A stretch of 41,439 nt of DNA from Candidatus Pacearchaeota archaeon (GCA_023228245.1 JALOBN010000001.1:62908-104346); one strand, 5' to 3'; positions 28,741 through 36,251 are shown, counted from the first letter of the stretch. Numbers and translations are program-made. Notes: generated from the letters alone by a model not told the origin.

Positions 28741-29037
28741 GTGAAGTTCAAGTTAGATGGTGGGGAGAAGTATCCTTACTACTTTCTTGTGGATAGGAAA
28801 CGCGCCACTGAGTACGGTTGAGAAAAGGAAACCTGTAGGGAGCTGACCCAAGCTGAGAAGGACGCAATCTTCGATAGGGAAGCAACTGAGTTCACTGATG
28901 CTGAGGTAGCAATTGTGAACTTATACAATGCTGCTTGCAATGAGTTTGATGCTCTTATCAAGCGGAAGCAGGCGGAGAACAGGGAGAAGCATGGAACGTC
29001 TTTATGTAGAGATTGCTCGCACGGTGCGGGCATATGA
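28741..29037 (+). pseudogene. Gene with in-frame TGA (98 codons)
   Basis: GTG 28741 (2 nt after the upstream stop) codes KFKLDGGEKYPYYFLVDRKR, then ATEYG, TGA at 28819-28821, and continues in the same frame EKETCRELTQAEKDAIFDRE to a TGA at 29037. The downstream part is strongly protein-like. The TGA may be a Trp or Arg codon mutated to stop, an error or a readthrough site. The end overlaps the next gene by 47 nt. Confidence 0.45.
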
Positions 29038-29374
29038 GAACTGTTGCAATTCACCTGGGCATGAAGAGTGGAAACTCAAACATGCCCAGAGCCTCGGCGA
29101 ACTCGTACATGAACACATGCCCAGCGGTTCAGGTGTGGACAATGGGACGAGTTTGAATCTTGAGAAGAGCAATGGTGAGAGGCTAGTGTTTGAGACTAGT
29201 TATCATCATATGAACGAAGGCGGAGTGTATGATGGTTGGACTGAGCATACGGTGGTGGTGACGGCATCGCTTATGTTTGGTGTGAACATACGGATCACGG
29301 GGCGCAACCGGAACGACATCAAGGAATACCTTCACAGTCTTTTTCAGGAGGCGTTGTTGAAGGAAGTGGAGTAG
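28991..29374 (+). CDS. Hypothetical protein, 127 aa
   Basis: ATG 28991 (MERLYVEIARTVRAYENC) has GGGAG 4 nt upstream. The C-terminal half alternates strands and ends in a helix (DIKEYLHSLFQEALLKEVE). No motif recognised. Confidence 0.65.
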   Translation: MERLYVEIARTVRAYENCCNSPGHEEWKLKHAQSLGELVHEHMPSGSGVDNGTSLNLEKSNGERLVFETSYHHMNEGGVYDGWTEHTVVVTASLMFGVNIRITGRNRNDIKEYLHSLFQEALLKEVE

Positions 29375-29380
29375 GTGGTT

Positions 29381-29394
29381 GTTACCAAAGGAGG
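29381..29394 (+). promoter_or_regulatory. GTTACCAAAGGAGG element with strong ribosome site
   Basis: The TTACCAAAG element merges with GGAGG, 5 nt before ATG 29400. Confidence 0.5.
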
Positions 29395-29399
29395 AAGTT

Positions 29400-29651
29400 A
29401 TGAATTTGATATTTGCGATTCTTTTCATGGCTTTCTCCGTTGGGGCGGCCGAAGAATCATCAATACTTTACTCGGCGCTACCCAAGGATGGTTGTGCTGA
29501 GGGGCGAAAGCGGTGTGAAGGGATCTGCCATCGCTGCATAGCTGAGGGGCGGAGACCTGATGGTTGTTACGGGGGAGTGGTATTCAACATCTGTTGCGAT
29601 GGCAATGGAGGACGCACGGACGGGAGTTCGTGTGAATGTAGGGCAAAATGA
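29400..29651 (+). CDS. Secreted Cys-rich protein, 83 aa
   Basis: Signal peptide MNLIFAILFMAFSVGAAEES with a probable cleavage after SVGA. The mature part has eight Cys residues (GCAEGRKRCEGICHRC, GCYGG, NICCDGNGG, CEC) as in small disulfide-knotted proteins. Exported, unknown target. Confidence 0.65.
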   Translation: MNLIFAILFMAFSVGAAEESSILYSALPKDGCAEGRKRCEGICHRCIAEGRRPDGCYGGVVFNICCDGNGGRTDGSSCECRAK

Positions 29652-29842
29652 AAGAATTAGGAACTGACCCATTGTGTTTGCTTGAGCATGACGAGTTTGC
29701 CTACGAGGCGTTGCCTGAGTGCTACAAGAATGATCATTCTCTCAAGTTCTTCTTGGATGTGAATGGTAACTTATGTGCGGAACATACTCTTTATCCCGAG
29801 GAATACTTGTGGGTGAATGGGGAGTGGTCGAGGATCAAATGA
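29648..29842 (+). CDS. Small acidic protein, WVNG family A
   Basis: ATGA overlap with the previous gene. The C-terminal YLWVNGEWSRIK resembles SFWVNGHHYRTGN of the next gene, so the pair looks like diverged paralogues. Confidence 0.6.
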   Translation: MKELGTDPLCLLEHDEFAYEALPECYKNDHSLKFFLDVNGNLCAEHTLYPEEYLWVNGEWSRIK

Positions 29843-30078
29843 AAGTCCAAGTTGACAACAAGGTAGTAACGATGGTTCTTGTATCTCGGGAGGCACATCA
29901 ATCGAACAAGATTGTGTATCACGAGTTGAACGAGCATGGGCAACCGATGACAGAACATTCGTTTTCGAGGGACTTCTTACAAGGTGATGGATCGTTCTGG
30001 GTGAATGGCCATCACTACAGAACGGGCAACATGGTAGGTGTGGAGTGTGAGATGACGGAGTGTGATTGTTGCTCTTAA
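29839..30078 (+). CDS. Small protein, WVNG family B, 79 aa
   Basis: ATG 29839 overlaps the upstream TGA. Strand-rich with an end of ECEMTECDCCS. Shares the WVNG block and the E-H-(T/S) spacing with the gene before. Confidence 0.6.
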   Translation: MKVQVDNKVVTMVLVSREAHQSNKIVYHELNEHGQPMTEHSFSRDFLQGDGSFWVNGHHYRTGNMVGVECEMTECDCCS

Positions 30079-30120
30079 AGTTTGGAGAGTGTAAACCTGA
30101 ATTGAGAAAGAGGCAGACCA

Positions 30121-30465
30121 ATGTCTGTTGATCTACCCACCACCGAACATGCTACGGCGCAAGAGTTGGCAGTTTGGTGCAGTGATGTGCAATTGGCCCG
30201 AGCGATTACTTACTTAGAGTTAGTTCACTTAAAGCAGATCCAACCAGGGCCGGAGATTGAGAAGCTGCTTGGTGAAGATTCATTACTTACTTGGAATGAA
30301 TGGGAAGTAGATGCAGTGCAGCGCCGGATATCGTTGGCGTTGTATATAAAGAGGACCTTGAAGGTTGATCGTCGCAAGGCGAGCTACCCGATAACTCGAA
30401 TCATTCACAATTGTGTTGAGTGTCATCGAGGCGAGGTACTGAGTTCCTACAACACACGAAGGTAA
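30121..30465 (+). CDS. Hypothetical helical protein, 114 aa
   Basis: Helices throughout (AQELAVWCSDVQLARAITYL); a C-terminal IIHNCVECHRGE has a CxxCH, the c-type heme signature, but with no signal peptide this is more likely chance or a metal site. Unknown. Confidence 0.6.
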   Translation: MSVDLPTTEHATAQELAVWCSDVQLARAITYLELVHLKQIQPGPEIEKLLGEDSLLTWNEWEVDAVQRRISLALYIKRTLKVDRRKASYPITRIIHNCVECHRGEVLSSYNTRR

Positions 30466-30468
30466 CTG

Positions 30469-30741
30469 ATGGACAAGCCAAGTGTAGTTCGTATTATTAG
30501 AATTGCCAGGGCCGAAGCTAGGAGTGCTTTCAAACTATCAAAGCATCATGATGGGGCCTTGGCAGCCAACAGCTCGAACGATGCTTATACAGCAGCAGAA
30601 AAGTTAGTACTGGATGGGTCTCTCGGGTGGAAATCCGAGGCTCTTAAACAGCTCCAACATACTGCCAAGCTAGAATACTTAGTATTAGGCAGCAATAGCA
30701 ATGCGGCAAAAGCAATAGCCGCACTGGAGGGACTGGAGTAA
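30469..30741 (+). CDS. Hypothetical helical protein, 90 aa
   Basis: Starts 3 nt after the previous stop. Ala/Lys-rich helices (RIARAEARSAFKLSKHHDGA, AIAALEGLE). May bind nucleic acid; unrecognised. Confidence 0.6.
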   Translation: MDKPSVVRIIRIARAEARSAFKLSKHHDGALAANSSNDAYTAAEKLVLDGSLGWKSEALKQLQHTAKLEYLVLGSNSNAAKAIAALEGLE

Positions 30742-30743
30742 CA

Positions 30744-31361
30744 ATGGCAAAGACATCAACGGCAAATAATATTTCCATACCAGCTCCGAGAATTCATCCG
30801 GAGTTAGTTCAGGAAGCCAAGAAGCGGGAAGTCAAGAAGAACACCAAGGCTCGGCCGGCGCAGCAACGTAGCGACCGACAACCTTCGGTTGTTAAAAAGC
30901 CAACGGCCAAAGCTGCACCGAAAGCAGCCGCACCCAAGAGCAAGCGTGTGCAGTTGTTATCAATCAAGGATGCAAGTTCCGTGATTGACCAGATACGGAT
31001 AGCATTCTCGGTCTCGGCGATTGGTTCGCTAGTGGGCATCGTGTTAGGGGCATCAATACCGCTGACAACGTTCATGATAGCACACCATGAAGTCAAGGAG
31101 TTCTGGTCATTCTACACGGCATTGGTAGCCGGCGGTCTGATTTTTTCAGCAAACAGTGTGTTCTTCTGGACCAAGGCAGCATTCAGAAGTTCTGTCAAAG
31201 CTCTAGGATTCGTTGTTCTAATTGAAGGGGCAATGATCTTGAGCAAGATTGAGTGGCTTGGATATCTTGGGTTGGGAATTCTAATTGCTATCAATGCGGT
31301 AGCGAGTGGAGCCAACCTGGTCATCAAGCCGGCAGTTCCGAAGAAGCCGAGCTGGATATAG
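30744..31361 (+). CDS. Membrane protein with basic Ala/Lys-rich N-terminus, 205 aa
   Basis: Residues 1-75 are Lys/Ala/Pro-rich and positively charged. Four transmembrane segments follow (ISVSAIGSLVGIVLGASIPL-type, FYTALVAGGLIFSANSVFFW, ALGFVVLIEGAMIL, YLGLGILIAINAVASGANLV). The C-terminus is PKKPSWI. The basic tail facing the cytoplasm suggests interaction with nucleic acid or a protein at the membrane. Confidence 0.7.
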   Translation: MAKTSTANNISIPAPRIHPELVQEAKKREVKKNTKARPAQQRSDRQPSVVKKPTAKAAPKAAAPKSKRVQLLSIKDASSVIDQIRIAFSVSAIGSLVGIVLGASIPLTTFMIAHHEVKEFWSFYTALVAGGLIFSANSVFFWTKAAFRSSVKALGFVVLIEGAMILSKIEWLGYLGLGILIAINAVASGANLVIKPAVPKKPSWI

Positions 31362-31406
31362 CCGAAACCGCTTTTGGGTCGTTACTTACAGAACAAGGAA
31401 ACTGAA

Positions 31407-31577
31407 ATGTCAAAAAATATCAAAACACAGTTTGATTTGTACAAGGCTGCTGATAATAAGGTTCAGGAATGCCGAGCGGCTCTTGAGGCATCGATGCGGG
31501 AGCGTTCGGTTATAGTGGAGCAGATTGTTAGTGAGTTGAACAGAATCCAGAAACGGCTGGAAGGAGAAGGACGATGA
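31407..31577 (+). CDS. Coiled-coil peptide, 56 aa
   Basis: Continuous charged heptads (YKAADNKVQECRAALEAS, VEQIVSELNRIQKRLEGE). AAGGAAACTGAA precedes the ATG. The stop overlaps the next ATG. Confidence 0.6.
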   Translation: MSKNIKTQFDLYKAADNKVQECRAALEASMRERSVIVEQIVSELNRIQKRLEGEGR

Positions 31578-31816
31578 ATGTAACGAAGGTATCTAGTACA
31601 TTATATATTGCTCACGTGGAAGTACACGTACCGAATCAAGATAGTGAGGCGGGTTGGGTACTTGATCGATTTGAGGGCGAGCCATGCCCGAGCGGGTTTG
31701 ACTCCTGGGAACAATTGAAGGCTCGGTTATTGGAAGCTGGTTTTGAATATGACCCCAGCTTAGTGAAGCTGACTCGGTATGATCTAGGCACCACGAAATA
31801 TCTATTCTTGATTTAA
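31574..31816 (+). CDS. Hypothetical protein, 80 aa
   Basis: ATGA overlap. A beta strand (STLYIAHVEVHVP) is followed by a helix with DSWEQLKARLLEAG and a final hydrophobic strand. Last gene before the 480-nt non-coding stretch. Confidence 0.65.
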   Translation: MNVTKVSSTLYIAHVEVHVPNQDSEAGWVLDRFEGEPCPSGFDSWEQLKARLLEAGFEYDPSLVKLTRYDLGTTKYLFLI

Positions 31817-31943
31817 ACGCCACGGACCAACCAACCCGTTTCGAAGTCACCTTGCAAATGATTAGCCTGTCTTCGAGGTACTCAGGCCGGTCTCTTTCCC
31901 CAGTTCCGAAACCCAACGGAATAGCCGACCTAATTCAACAGCC

Positions 31944-31972
31944 TTGACAGATAGTGGAAGGTTTAGTATTGT
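31944..31972 (+). promoter_or_regulatory. Strong sigma70-like promoter
   Basis: TTGACA (31944-31949), exactly 17 nt, TATTGT (31967-31972), start near 31979. No gene begins within 300 nt downstream. The upstream 31817-31943 holds nothing I can identify. Confidence 0.55.
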
Positions 31973-31978
31973 GCATGA

Positions 31979-32256
31979 GACTTGCCATCGGTTCACCACC
32001 TACCGAGGCAATGCAGTGTGGAAACGTAGTTTCCCCTGCGTATGCAGTTGAGCGAGCCCAATCCCCCTTGGGTTAGCTTGGTGCCGGTCTGCAAAGGTAG
32101 CATAGCTGACTGCGCCGCTGAGAAGCGGCAGAAGCGGCGAGAGCTGCTGAATCAAAACCGGCAATTTTTCAGATGGCCCGCTAGACAATTGATGGGCCGT
32201 ATTTTCCTGGGTCGGCCGGACGTTTTAGATGGAGCCGGAGACCCAGGTCTCTTTTT
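31979..32256 (+). ncRNA. Candidate structured RNA, about 280 nt
   Basis: Bracketed by a TTGACA-17-TATTGT promoter and a terminator with a T5 run. Internal stems include GCCGCT-GAGA-AGCGGC (about 32113-32128) and GGCCC...GGGCC (32175-32198). The plus frame that crosses it (from 32042) starts without a ribosome site and looks like low-quality Arg/Pro sequence. No known RNA family is recognised by eye. Confidence 0.45.
32206..32256 (+). terminator. Rho-independent terminator of the candidate RNA
   Basis: CCTGGGTC (32206-32213) pairs with GACCCAGG (32240-32247); an inner CCGG pair extends the stem; TCTCTTTTT follows. Confidence 0.65.
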
Positions 32257-32296
32257 ACCCAAAACCCAGGCCTATCACCCGGCCGGAAAGAAGAGT

Positions 32297-32650
32297 ATGA
32301 ACCGCTGGCATTTAGACGATAAGTTCTGGAAGGTTGGCAAGATCGTAGTGATCATCGATTCCAAGGGCAACGGAGAGGCAGTTCTGACTACTATCACGAA
32401 GATAGGTCAGAAGTATGTCACGGCTCTTAGCAAGCGATTCTATGTCATGGGGTCCTGCATACCAAGGCAGATAGGTTCGGCCAAGTTAGAGAACCCATTA
32501 GTTCTCTACACCATGGAGCAGATTAGCGAGTTAGTGTACATGCCTCAAGTTCAATCAGCTTTGTTGAAACTTATGATGGGTGCTCAACTCCTTCAAATTG
32601 GAGATGTTCTAGGAATTGAACGACCACAGCATTTGCGGAAAGTTAGGTAA
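32297..32650 (+). CDS. Hypothetical protein, 117 aa
   Basis: ATG 32297 (MNRWHLDDKFWKVGKIVVII) with GGAAAGAAG upstream. The first half is beta-rich (SH3-like: GKIVVIIDSKGNGEAVLTTI), the second helical (MEQISELVYMPQVQSALLKL). The longer open frame upstream belongs to the candidate RNA. Unrecognised. Confidence 0.65.
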   Translation: MNRWHLDDKFWKVGKIVVIIDSKGNGEAVLTTITKIGQKYVTALSKRFYVMGSCIPRQIGSAKLENPLVLYTMEQISELVYMPQVQSALLKLMMGAQLLQIGDVLGIERPQHLRKVR

Positions 32651-32652
32651 CC

Positions 32653-33447
32653 ATGGCAGACTATAAAGACAACGACCCCAAGGGATGCGGAGACCTCTCG
32701 GGAGGAGCTGCGTTGGGCCGCTCCACGATTCAAGGCGAGCTAGGTAAAGGCGAAACGCTAACGGTAGTCCGCAAGCAATTGGAAGGTGACTACGATGAGA
32801 ACGGGACATACTTCGGTGGTGGGTCTGGTACGCAGCCGTTGTTCTGGGTCTCTTCGGAGGACGGTGGTATTGACTACATGATCCGAGCGAAGGACATTGG
32901 CGATGCACGAGCACAGGTTGCTGCCAAATATCCTGGAGCCAAGATTGCTGGAGATTCATACAACGTGAGTCTCGATCTGGACACTCTGCAACAATTTCTC
33001 GACTGCGAAGTTGAGAGTTTGGAATGCGACCCGAACGTAGTTGCCACAGTGAACGATGAGATAAAGACCGCTGCAGAGGAATTCGAGACGGCGATATGGC
33101 GCACACTAGAAACCTGGGTGAGTGCCAATCTCGGGTTGCTTGATCTTGACGGATTCGAGCCGGACGCAGACGGGTTGGTTACCGGGTCGATTGTGCGGGA
33201 GATGTCAATTCTCAGCGGTGGTGCTGGATACCTGTACTACCAAGAGCATGAGGGTGCGGGTGTAGGAACATGGGATGGTGATTGGGATCATCTTTTCAAG
33301 GACCATCGTGTTACGCTCCGGGCGTTATCTGAAGTGGTGAAGAACGCAACGCATGCTGAGTATCACAAGCTCAAGACGGCGTTGGAAAATTGTGCGTTTT
33401 CGAGCGTACCTGAAGAAGAGGATGACGAAGATGAAGACGAAGACTGA
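32653..33447 (+). CDS. Acidic hypothetical protein, 264 aa
   Basis: Very acidic overall with a poly-Asp/Glu tail (EEEDDEDEDED), typical of DNA mimics or chaperones of basic proteins. It has an N-terminal Gly-rich part (GGGSGTQPLFWVSSEDGG), a helical centre, and a Trp/Asp-rich TWDGDWDHLFKD segment. Possible DNA-mimic inhibitor; this is only an inference from charge. Overlaps the next gene by 17 nt. Confidence 0.65.
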   Translation: MADYKDNDPKGCGDLSGGAALGRSTIQGELGKGETLTVVRKQLEGDYDENGTYFGGGSGTQPLFWVSSEDGGIDYMIRAKDIGDARAQVAAKYPGAKIAGDSYNVSLDLDTLQQFLDCEVESLECDPNVVATVNDEIKTAAEEFETAIWRTLETWVSANLGLLDLDGFEPDADGLVTGSIVREMSILSGGAGYLYYQEHEGAGVGTWDGDWDHLFKDHRVTLRALSEVVKNATHAEYHKLKTALENCAFSSVPEEEDDEDEDED

Positions 33448-33694
33448 TGAAAGCAAGTTGTTCAACATTCTCGACGGCAAGGACGAGAATGTATTAGGGG
33501 GTTCGGTACCCCTTGATAATTGTTACATCTCGCAATACGGTGCAATCCAAGCAGGTGAGAAATTGCCGAAGGATTTGGAAGTTGGCGAATCAACCCGAGC
33601 CGAATACAACATGGGTGGTGGTAGCAAGCCCCAAGCTACGGCACGCTCGCGAAAGTCAAAGCGACACATCTACCGCATCGTGAGGGTAGCATGA
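33431..33694 (+). CDS. Hypothetical protein, 87 aa
   Basis: The start is within the Asp/Glu-coding end of the previous gene, with ATG 33431 chosen because AGAGG lies 9 nt upstream (33422 is the alternative). Basic C-terminus (ARSRKSKRHIYRIVRVA). Unrecognised. Confidence 0.55.
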   Translation: MKTKTDESKLFNILDGKDENVLGGSVPLDNCYISQYGAIQAGEKLPKDLEVGESTRAEYNMGGGSKPQATARSRKSKRHIYRIVRVA

Positions 33695-34005
33695 TAACGC
33701 ACGAGACTCCGGCAGAAGCACTGGACTCGATGATGAGCATGACCCGTACATTGGGTGCAGCTCAGTGGCGTCAGCTTGGCGAGGATGCTTCCAACGATGG
33801 TGCGGCTTGGTTAGGTTGCATTGACAGGGCGATTGAAGCGGTGAAGGTCAAAGACATAGCTAACGCAGAAGATAATTTGTGGTTGGCTCACGAGATTGAA
33901 TCGAATTGGAAAACTTTCAACGAGGTAGCTCTGAGAATCATTCGGGTATTGGAGCAGCTCCATAGCCCTGAGTCTTTAGAGAACTACCTTCTGAACGGAG
34001 TTTGA
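33691..34005 (+). CDS. Hypothetical helical protein, 104 aa
   Basis: ATGA overlap with the previous gene. Helical product (EAVKVKDIANAEDNLWLAHE, HSPESLENYLLNGV). No family. Confidence 0.65.
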   Translation: MITHETPAEALDSMMSMTRTLGAAQWRQLGEDASNDGAAWLGCIDRAIEAVKVKDIANAEDNLWLAHEIESNWKTFNEVALRIIRVLEQLHSPESLENYLLNGV

Positions 34006-34006
34006 T

Positions 34007-34402
34007 ATGTCAAGACATGGAATGTTACTTGCGAACGTCAAGAACATGAAGTCCTTTTTCGAGGATTACATGGCGCATGACGGTGATTGGGATGTCAAGA
34101 GTTTGAAGGCACTTGACCAAACCTTCCGGGCCACAACGAGTGCAATCTCGATGCGTCCGGTACGTGCAGCGATGGAGCTTGCAGACAAGACCATGCACGG
34201 TCACGGAGTCGAAGAGATTGTCGGCTTCAAGAACTCGTCGAAGGAGATGACGACGGTTGCTCATTACGTGAACATGGGTGACACGTACGCATCGACAATC
34301 ATCTATGATTGCCTAGCTGACAAGTTCTATGTTGGAACGTACGGCGATTGGTTGGAGTGGCGGGAAGGGAACGAAGACTATGGACTCGGCGAGAATGACT
34401 AA
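34007..34402 (+). CDS. Hypothetical protein, 131 aa
   Basis: The segment HGVEEIVGFKNSSKEM and a YVNMGDTYASTIIYDCLADK strand pair, then FYVGTYGDWLEW, match a recurrent uncharacterised family seen in phages and bacteria (TGDTYxxTxxYD...GDxxE). Function unknown. TTTGATATG start, 1 nt after the previous stop. Confidence 0.65.
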   Translation: MSRHGMLLANVKNMKSFFEDYMAHDGDWDVKSLKALDQTFRATTSAISMRPVRAAMELADKTMHGHGVEEIVGFKNSSKEMTTVAHYVNMGDTYASTIIYDCLADKFYVGTYGDWLEWREGNEDYGLGEND

Positions 34403-34946
34403 TCCCAAGCCGGAGGATATTCTCTGGGAGGGGGTAGCGGACAGTAGGTTATCTCGGATAGTACGGCATGGCAGCAGAGGTTGTTATGCCGAGGTATTCG
34501 AGGATAATTCGGTAGATAGTGGGTATCGGGCAGCGATTGGTGAGATGGAAGATAGCGCTGTGTATCAGGTCGCTTTCTTAGACATGAAGAAAAAACTTGA
34601 TGAGATACTTGAGTTACGGGCCAGTATTAATACCAAGGCGCTGGCACGAGGGCGAGTCTCAGAACTGGCACAGTACGGGCCTTATGGTGGAAAGGGCATT
34701 CGGAGACGACGGGAATTTGAGGGCTATATTGCAAATCACTTGCCAAAAGAATATCGGTATGGTCAGATGTATCTAGCTGAGGTTCCTGGAGGATCTCATC
34801 GAGCACTTGTAGAAACCAGAGTGTACTTAGCGAATCTGGCAGCGGACGAGCTTAGAGCGCTTCTTCCAAAAGAGGCTCTTGATAACATACCGGATGTGTT
34901 CTTAGGTGACATTCCAAGAATTCAGGATATTGGAAAGAAAGGATGA
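34380..34946 (+). CDS. Hypothetical protein, 188 aa
   Basis: Start at ATG 34380 or 34395 inside the previous gene's end. Two helical parts (FLDMKKKLDEILELRASINT; VYLANLAADELRALLPKEAL) flank a basic, Gly-rich centre (GPYGGKGIRRRREFEGY) that could bind nucleic acid. It precedes the broken zincin gene. Confidence 0.6.
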   Translation: MDSARMTNPKPEDILWEGVADSRLSRIVRHGSRGCYAEVFEDNSVDSGYRAAIGEMEDSAVYQVAFLDMKKKLDEILELRASINTKALARGRVSELAQYGPYGGKGIRRRREFEGYIANHLPKEYRYGQMYLAEVPGGSHRALVETRVYLANLAADELRALLPKEALDNIPDVFLGDIPRIQDIGKKG

Positions 34947-34955
34947 TGTAGTAAC

Positions 34956-35271
34956 ATGGCACAAGGCAGAATATCACCACCCGAGATGTGGACAGCACGG
35001 TATTTCACGAGCTGGTTCATTCCACGGGGCACAGCATGTGAGTTTTGCAAGCCATGCGTACTCGCAAGAGGAATTGGTAGCTGAGTTTGGAGCTGCGATG
35101 CTCTGTGGGAAGGCAGGGATTGCAACGAAGACAATCGAGAACTCGGCGGCGTATATCAAATTATGGGAAAGGAAATTGACTCCTGAGATGTTGATTTTTG
35201 GAAGCCGGGAAGCGCGGAAGGCATTTGACTACGTGATAGACAAGGCTGCTGAGGAAGAAGTTGCAGCATAG
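34956..35271 (+). pseudogene. ArdC-like zincin metallopeptidase domain, frame-broken
   Basis: Three frames carry consecutive pieces of one ArdC-type (COG4227) zincin: GRISPPEMWTARYF from ATG 34956, then HELVHSTGHS (the HExxH zinc motif) from 35006 in another frame, then YSQEELVAEFGAAMLCGKAG, ENSAAYIKLWERKL and AFDYVID from 35059 to the stop. Two single-base losses would explain this. ArdC family proteins in plasmids and phages protect entering DNA from restriction. Either decayed or mis-sequenced. Confidence 0.6.
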
Positions 35272-35279
35272 GAGGATCA

Positions 35280-35474
35280 ATGAAGGTAATAATTGGGATT
35301 CAATGTGACAATTCGGCATTTGAAGACAACATGGTAGGCGAGGTTCAGCGCATTCTCAGAGCAGCTGGCGCAATATTCGCTGAGTTAGTAGAGGGTGACG
35401 AAGCGGCTAAACATAATCTTCGCGATTGCAATGGGAACAATGTTGGTGTCATTGACGTTGATTTTGAAGGATGA
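35280..35474 (+). CDS. Hypothetical protein, 64 aa
   Basis: GGAGG lies 4 nt before the ATG. A ferredoxin-like pattern (MKVIIGIQCDNSAFEDNM, helix VQRILRAAG, final NNVGVIDVDFEG). Common among phage orphans. Unknown. Confidence 0.65.
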   Translation: MKVIIGIQCDNSAFEDNMVGEVQRILRAAGAIFAELVEGDEAAKHNLRDCNGNNVGVIDVDFEG

Positions 35475-35605
35475 CGATGCTGAGAGCAAAGACGGTGGGT
35501 GATTGGTTCTTTGACAGGGATGGGCGGTTATCGTTCCGAGGTGTATTTGTGATAGCGGTGGTAGAGATCAGCGTGTTAGCGAGCTGGGTTATCTGGAGCG
35601 TATGA
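35471..35605 (+). CDS. 44-aa single-span membrane protein
   Basis: ATGA overlap. MTMLRAKTVGDWFFDRDGRL is followed by a helix (FRGVFVIAVVEISVLASWVI). Followed by a terminator. Confidence 0.6.
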   Translation: MTMLRAKTVGDWFFDRDGRLSFRGVFVIAVVEISVLASWVIWSV

Positions 35606-35611
35606 AGACGG

Positions 35612-35648
35612 GGGCTCTTTCGGGAGCCCTTGTTTTTACCAAAGAAAG
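35612..35648 (+). terminator. Terminator followed by TTTTTACCAAAGAAAG element
   Basis: GGGCTC (35612-35617) pairs with GAGCCC (35624-35629), then TTGTTTTT. The T-run is itself the start of a TTTTTACCAAAGAAAG element (35633-35648) leading to gene 35682. Confidence 0.6.
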
Positions 35649-35681
35649 AAGTTTTGTCTTGGGATTCCAAACGAAGTTGAT

Positions 35682-35912
35682 ATGGACACTGGGGTTGAGT
35701 GGTCATGTCACATCGAGATTGGCGAGAAGATTGAGGAACTACGGTTGGAGCTTTGCAAGCAGCTGTATACGGACCTTGAAGCTGATTACTATTCGAGCAT
35801 CAGTGATGAAGAGTGTTTGAATTATCTTCGTGCTCGTCGGTTCGTGATACGAGACGGATTGGAAAAGCTCATAACGGATCAAGTTCCCTGCGAAGGAGTA
35901 CAGGTCATATGA
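35682..35912 (+). CDS. Hypothetical protein, 76 aa
   Basis: Helical, acidic (IGEKIEELRLELCKQLYTDL; DEECLNYLRARRFVIRDGL). Starts after GAAGTTGAT. Unknown. The stop overlaps the next ATG (ATGA). Confidence 0.6.
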   Translation: MDTGVEWSCHIEIGEKIEELRLELCKQLYTDLEADYYSSISDEECLNYLRARRFVIRDGLEKLITDQVPCEGVQVI

Positions 35913-36146
35913 AACGGGTACAGGAGTGGTGCCAACAGCATGGGCATCAGCAGTTCTACTTGACCGAAGGTGGCCTAACGTCTACGCTGTGAAAAGTGCA
36001 ACGAGACGTTCAACGGTCGGTTCACGGTTGGTGAGTTGTTGATAATTGCAGCGGCTCACAAGGCGTGTGAATGGGATTACTACCCAGACCAATGGACGGA
36101 GCAGCAGATTGCCGAAGCTATCATGCACGGCACGGTTCCTGAGTGA
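35909..36146 (+). pseudogene. Small zinc-finger-like gene with a +1 shift
   Basis: ATG 35909 encodes MKRVQEWCQQHGHQQFYLTE and stops (CTG TGA) at 35991. The +1 frame carries RLRCEKCNETFNGRFTVGEL and continues to TGA 36146. Together this is a typical zinc finger (C/H pair, then CxxC) plus a helical end. As in the release factor the stop is TGA after a CTG/CTT codon, but the zinc frame already looks right before the stop, so a base insertion is more likely than a slip. Confidence 0.45.
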
Positions 36147-36166
36147 GAAGAGAAGTAAAGCTGATG

Positions 36167-36207
36167 GGGGTTGCTCGAAAGGGCAGCCCCTTTTGGCGGT
36201 TAAGAGA
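36167..36207 (+). terminator. Hairpin plus GGCGGTTAAGAGA cassette
   Basis: GGGGTTGCTC (36167-36176), GAAA loop, GGGCAGCCCC (36181-36190, with G-U pairs), TTTT, then GGCGGTTAAGAGA and a 5'-end stem CTCGC-AAAG-GCGAG (36208-36221). Confidence 0.75.
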
Positions 36208-36251
36208 CTCGCAAAGGCGAGCATAACAATTTCGAAAGGTTGGATAACACC

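Noticed and set aside
30121..30465. Heme-binding CxxCH in the 114-aa protein
   Set aside because: There is no signal peptide for c-type heme attachment, and a single short motif is weak.
31817..31943. Additional gene or promoter before RNA 3
   Set aside because: No frame with a ribosome site and no repeat or strong signal was found.
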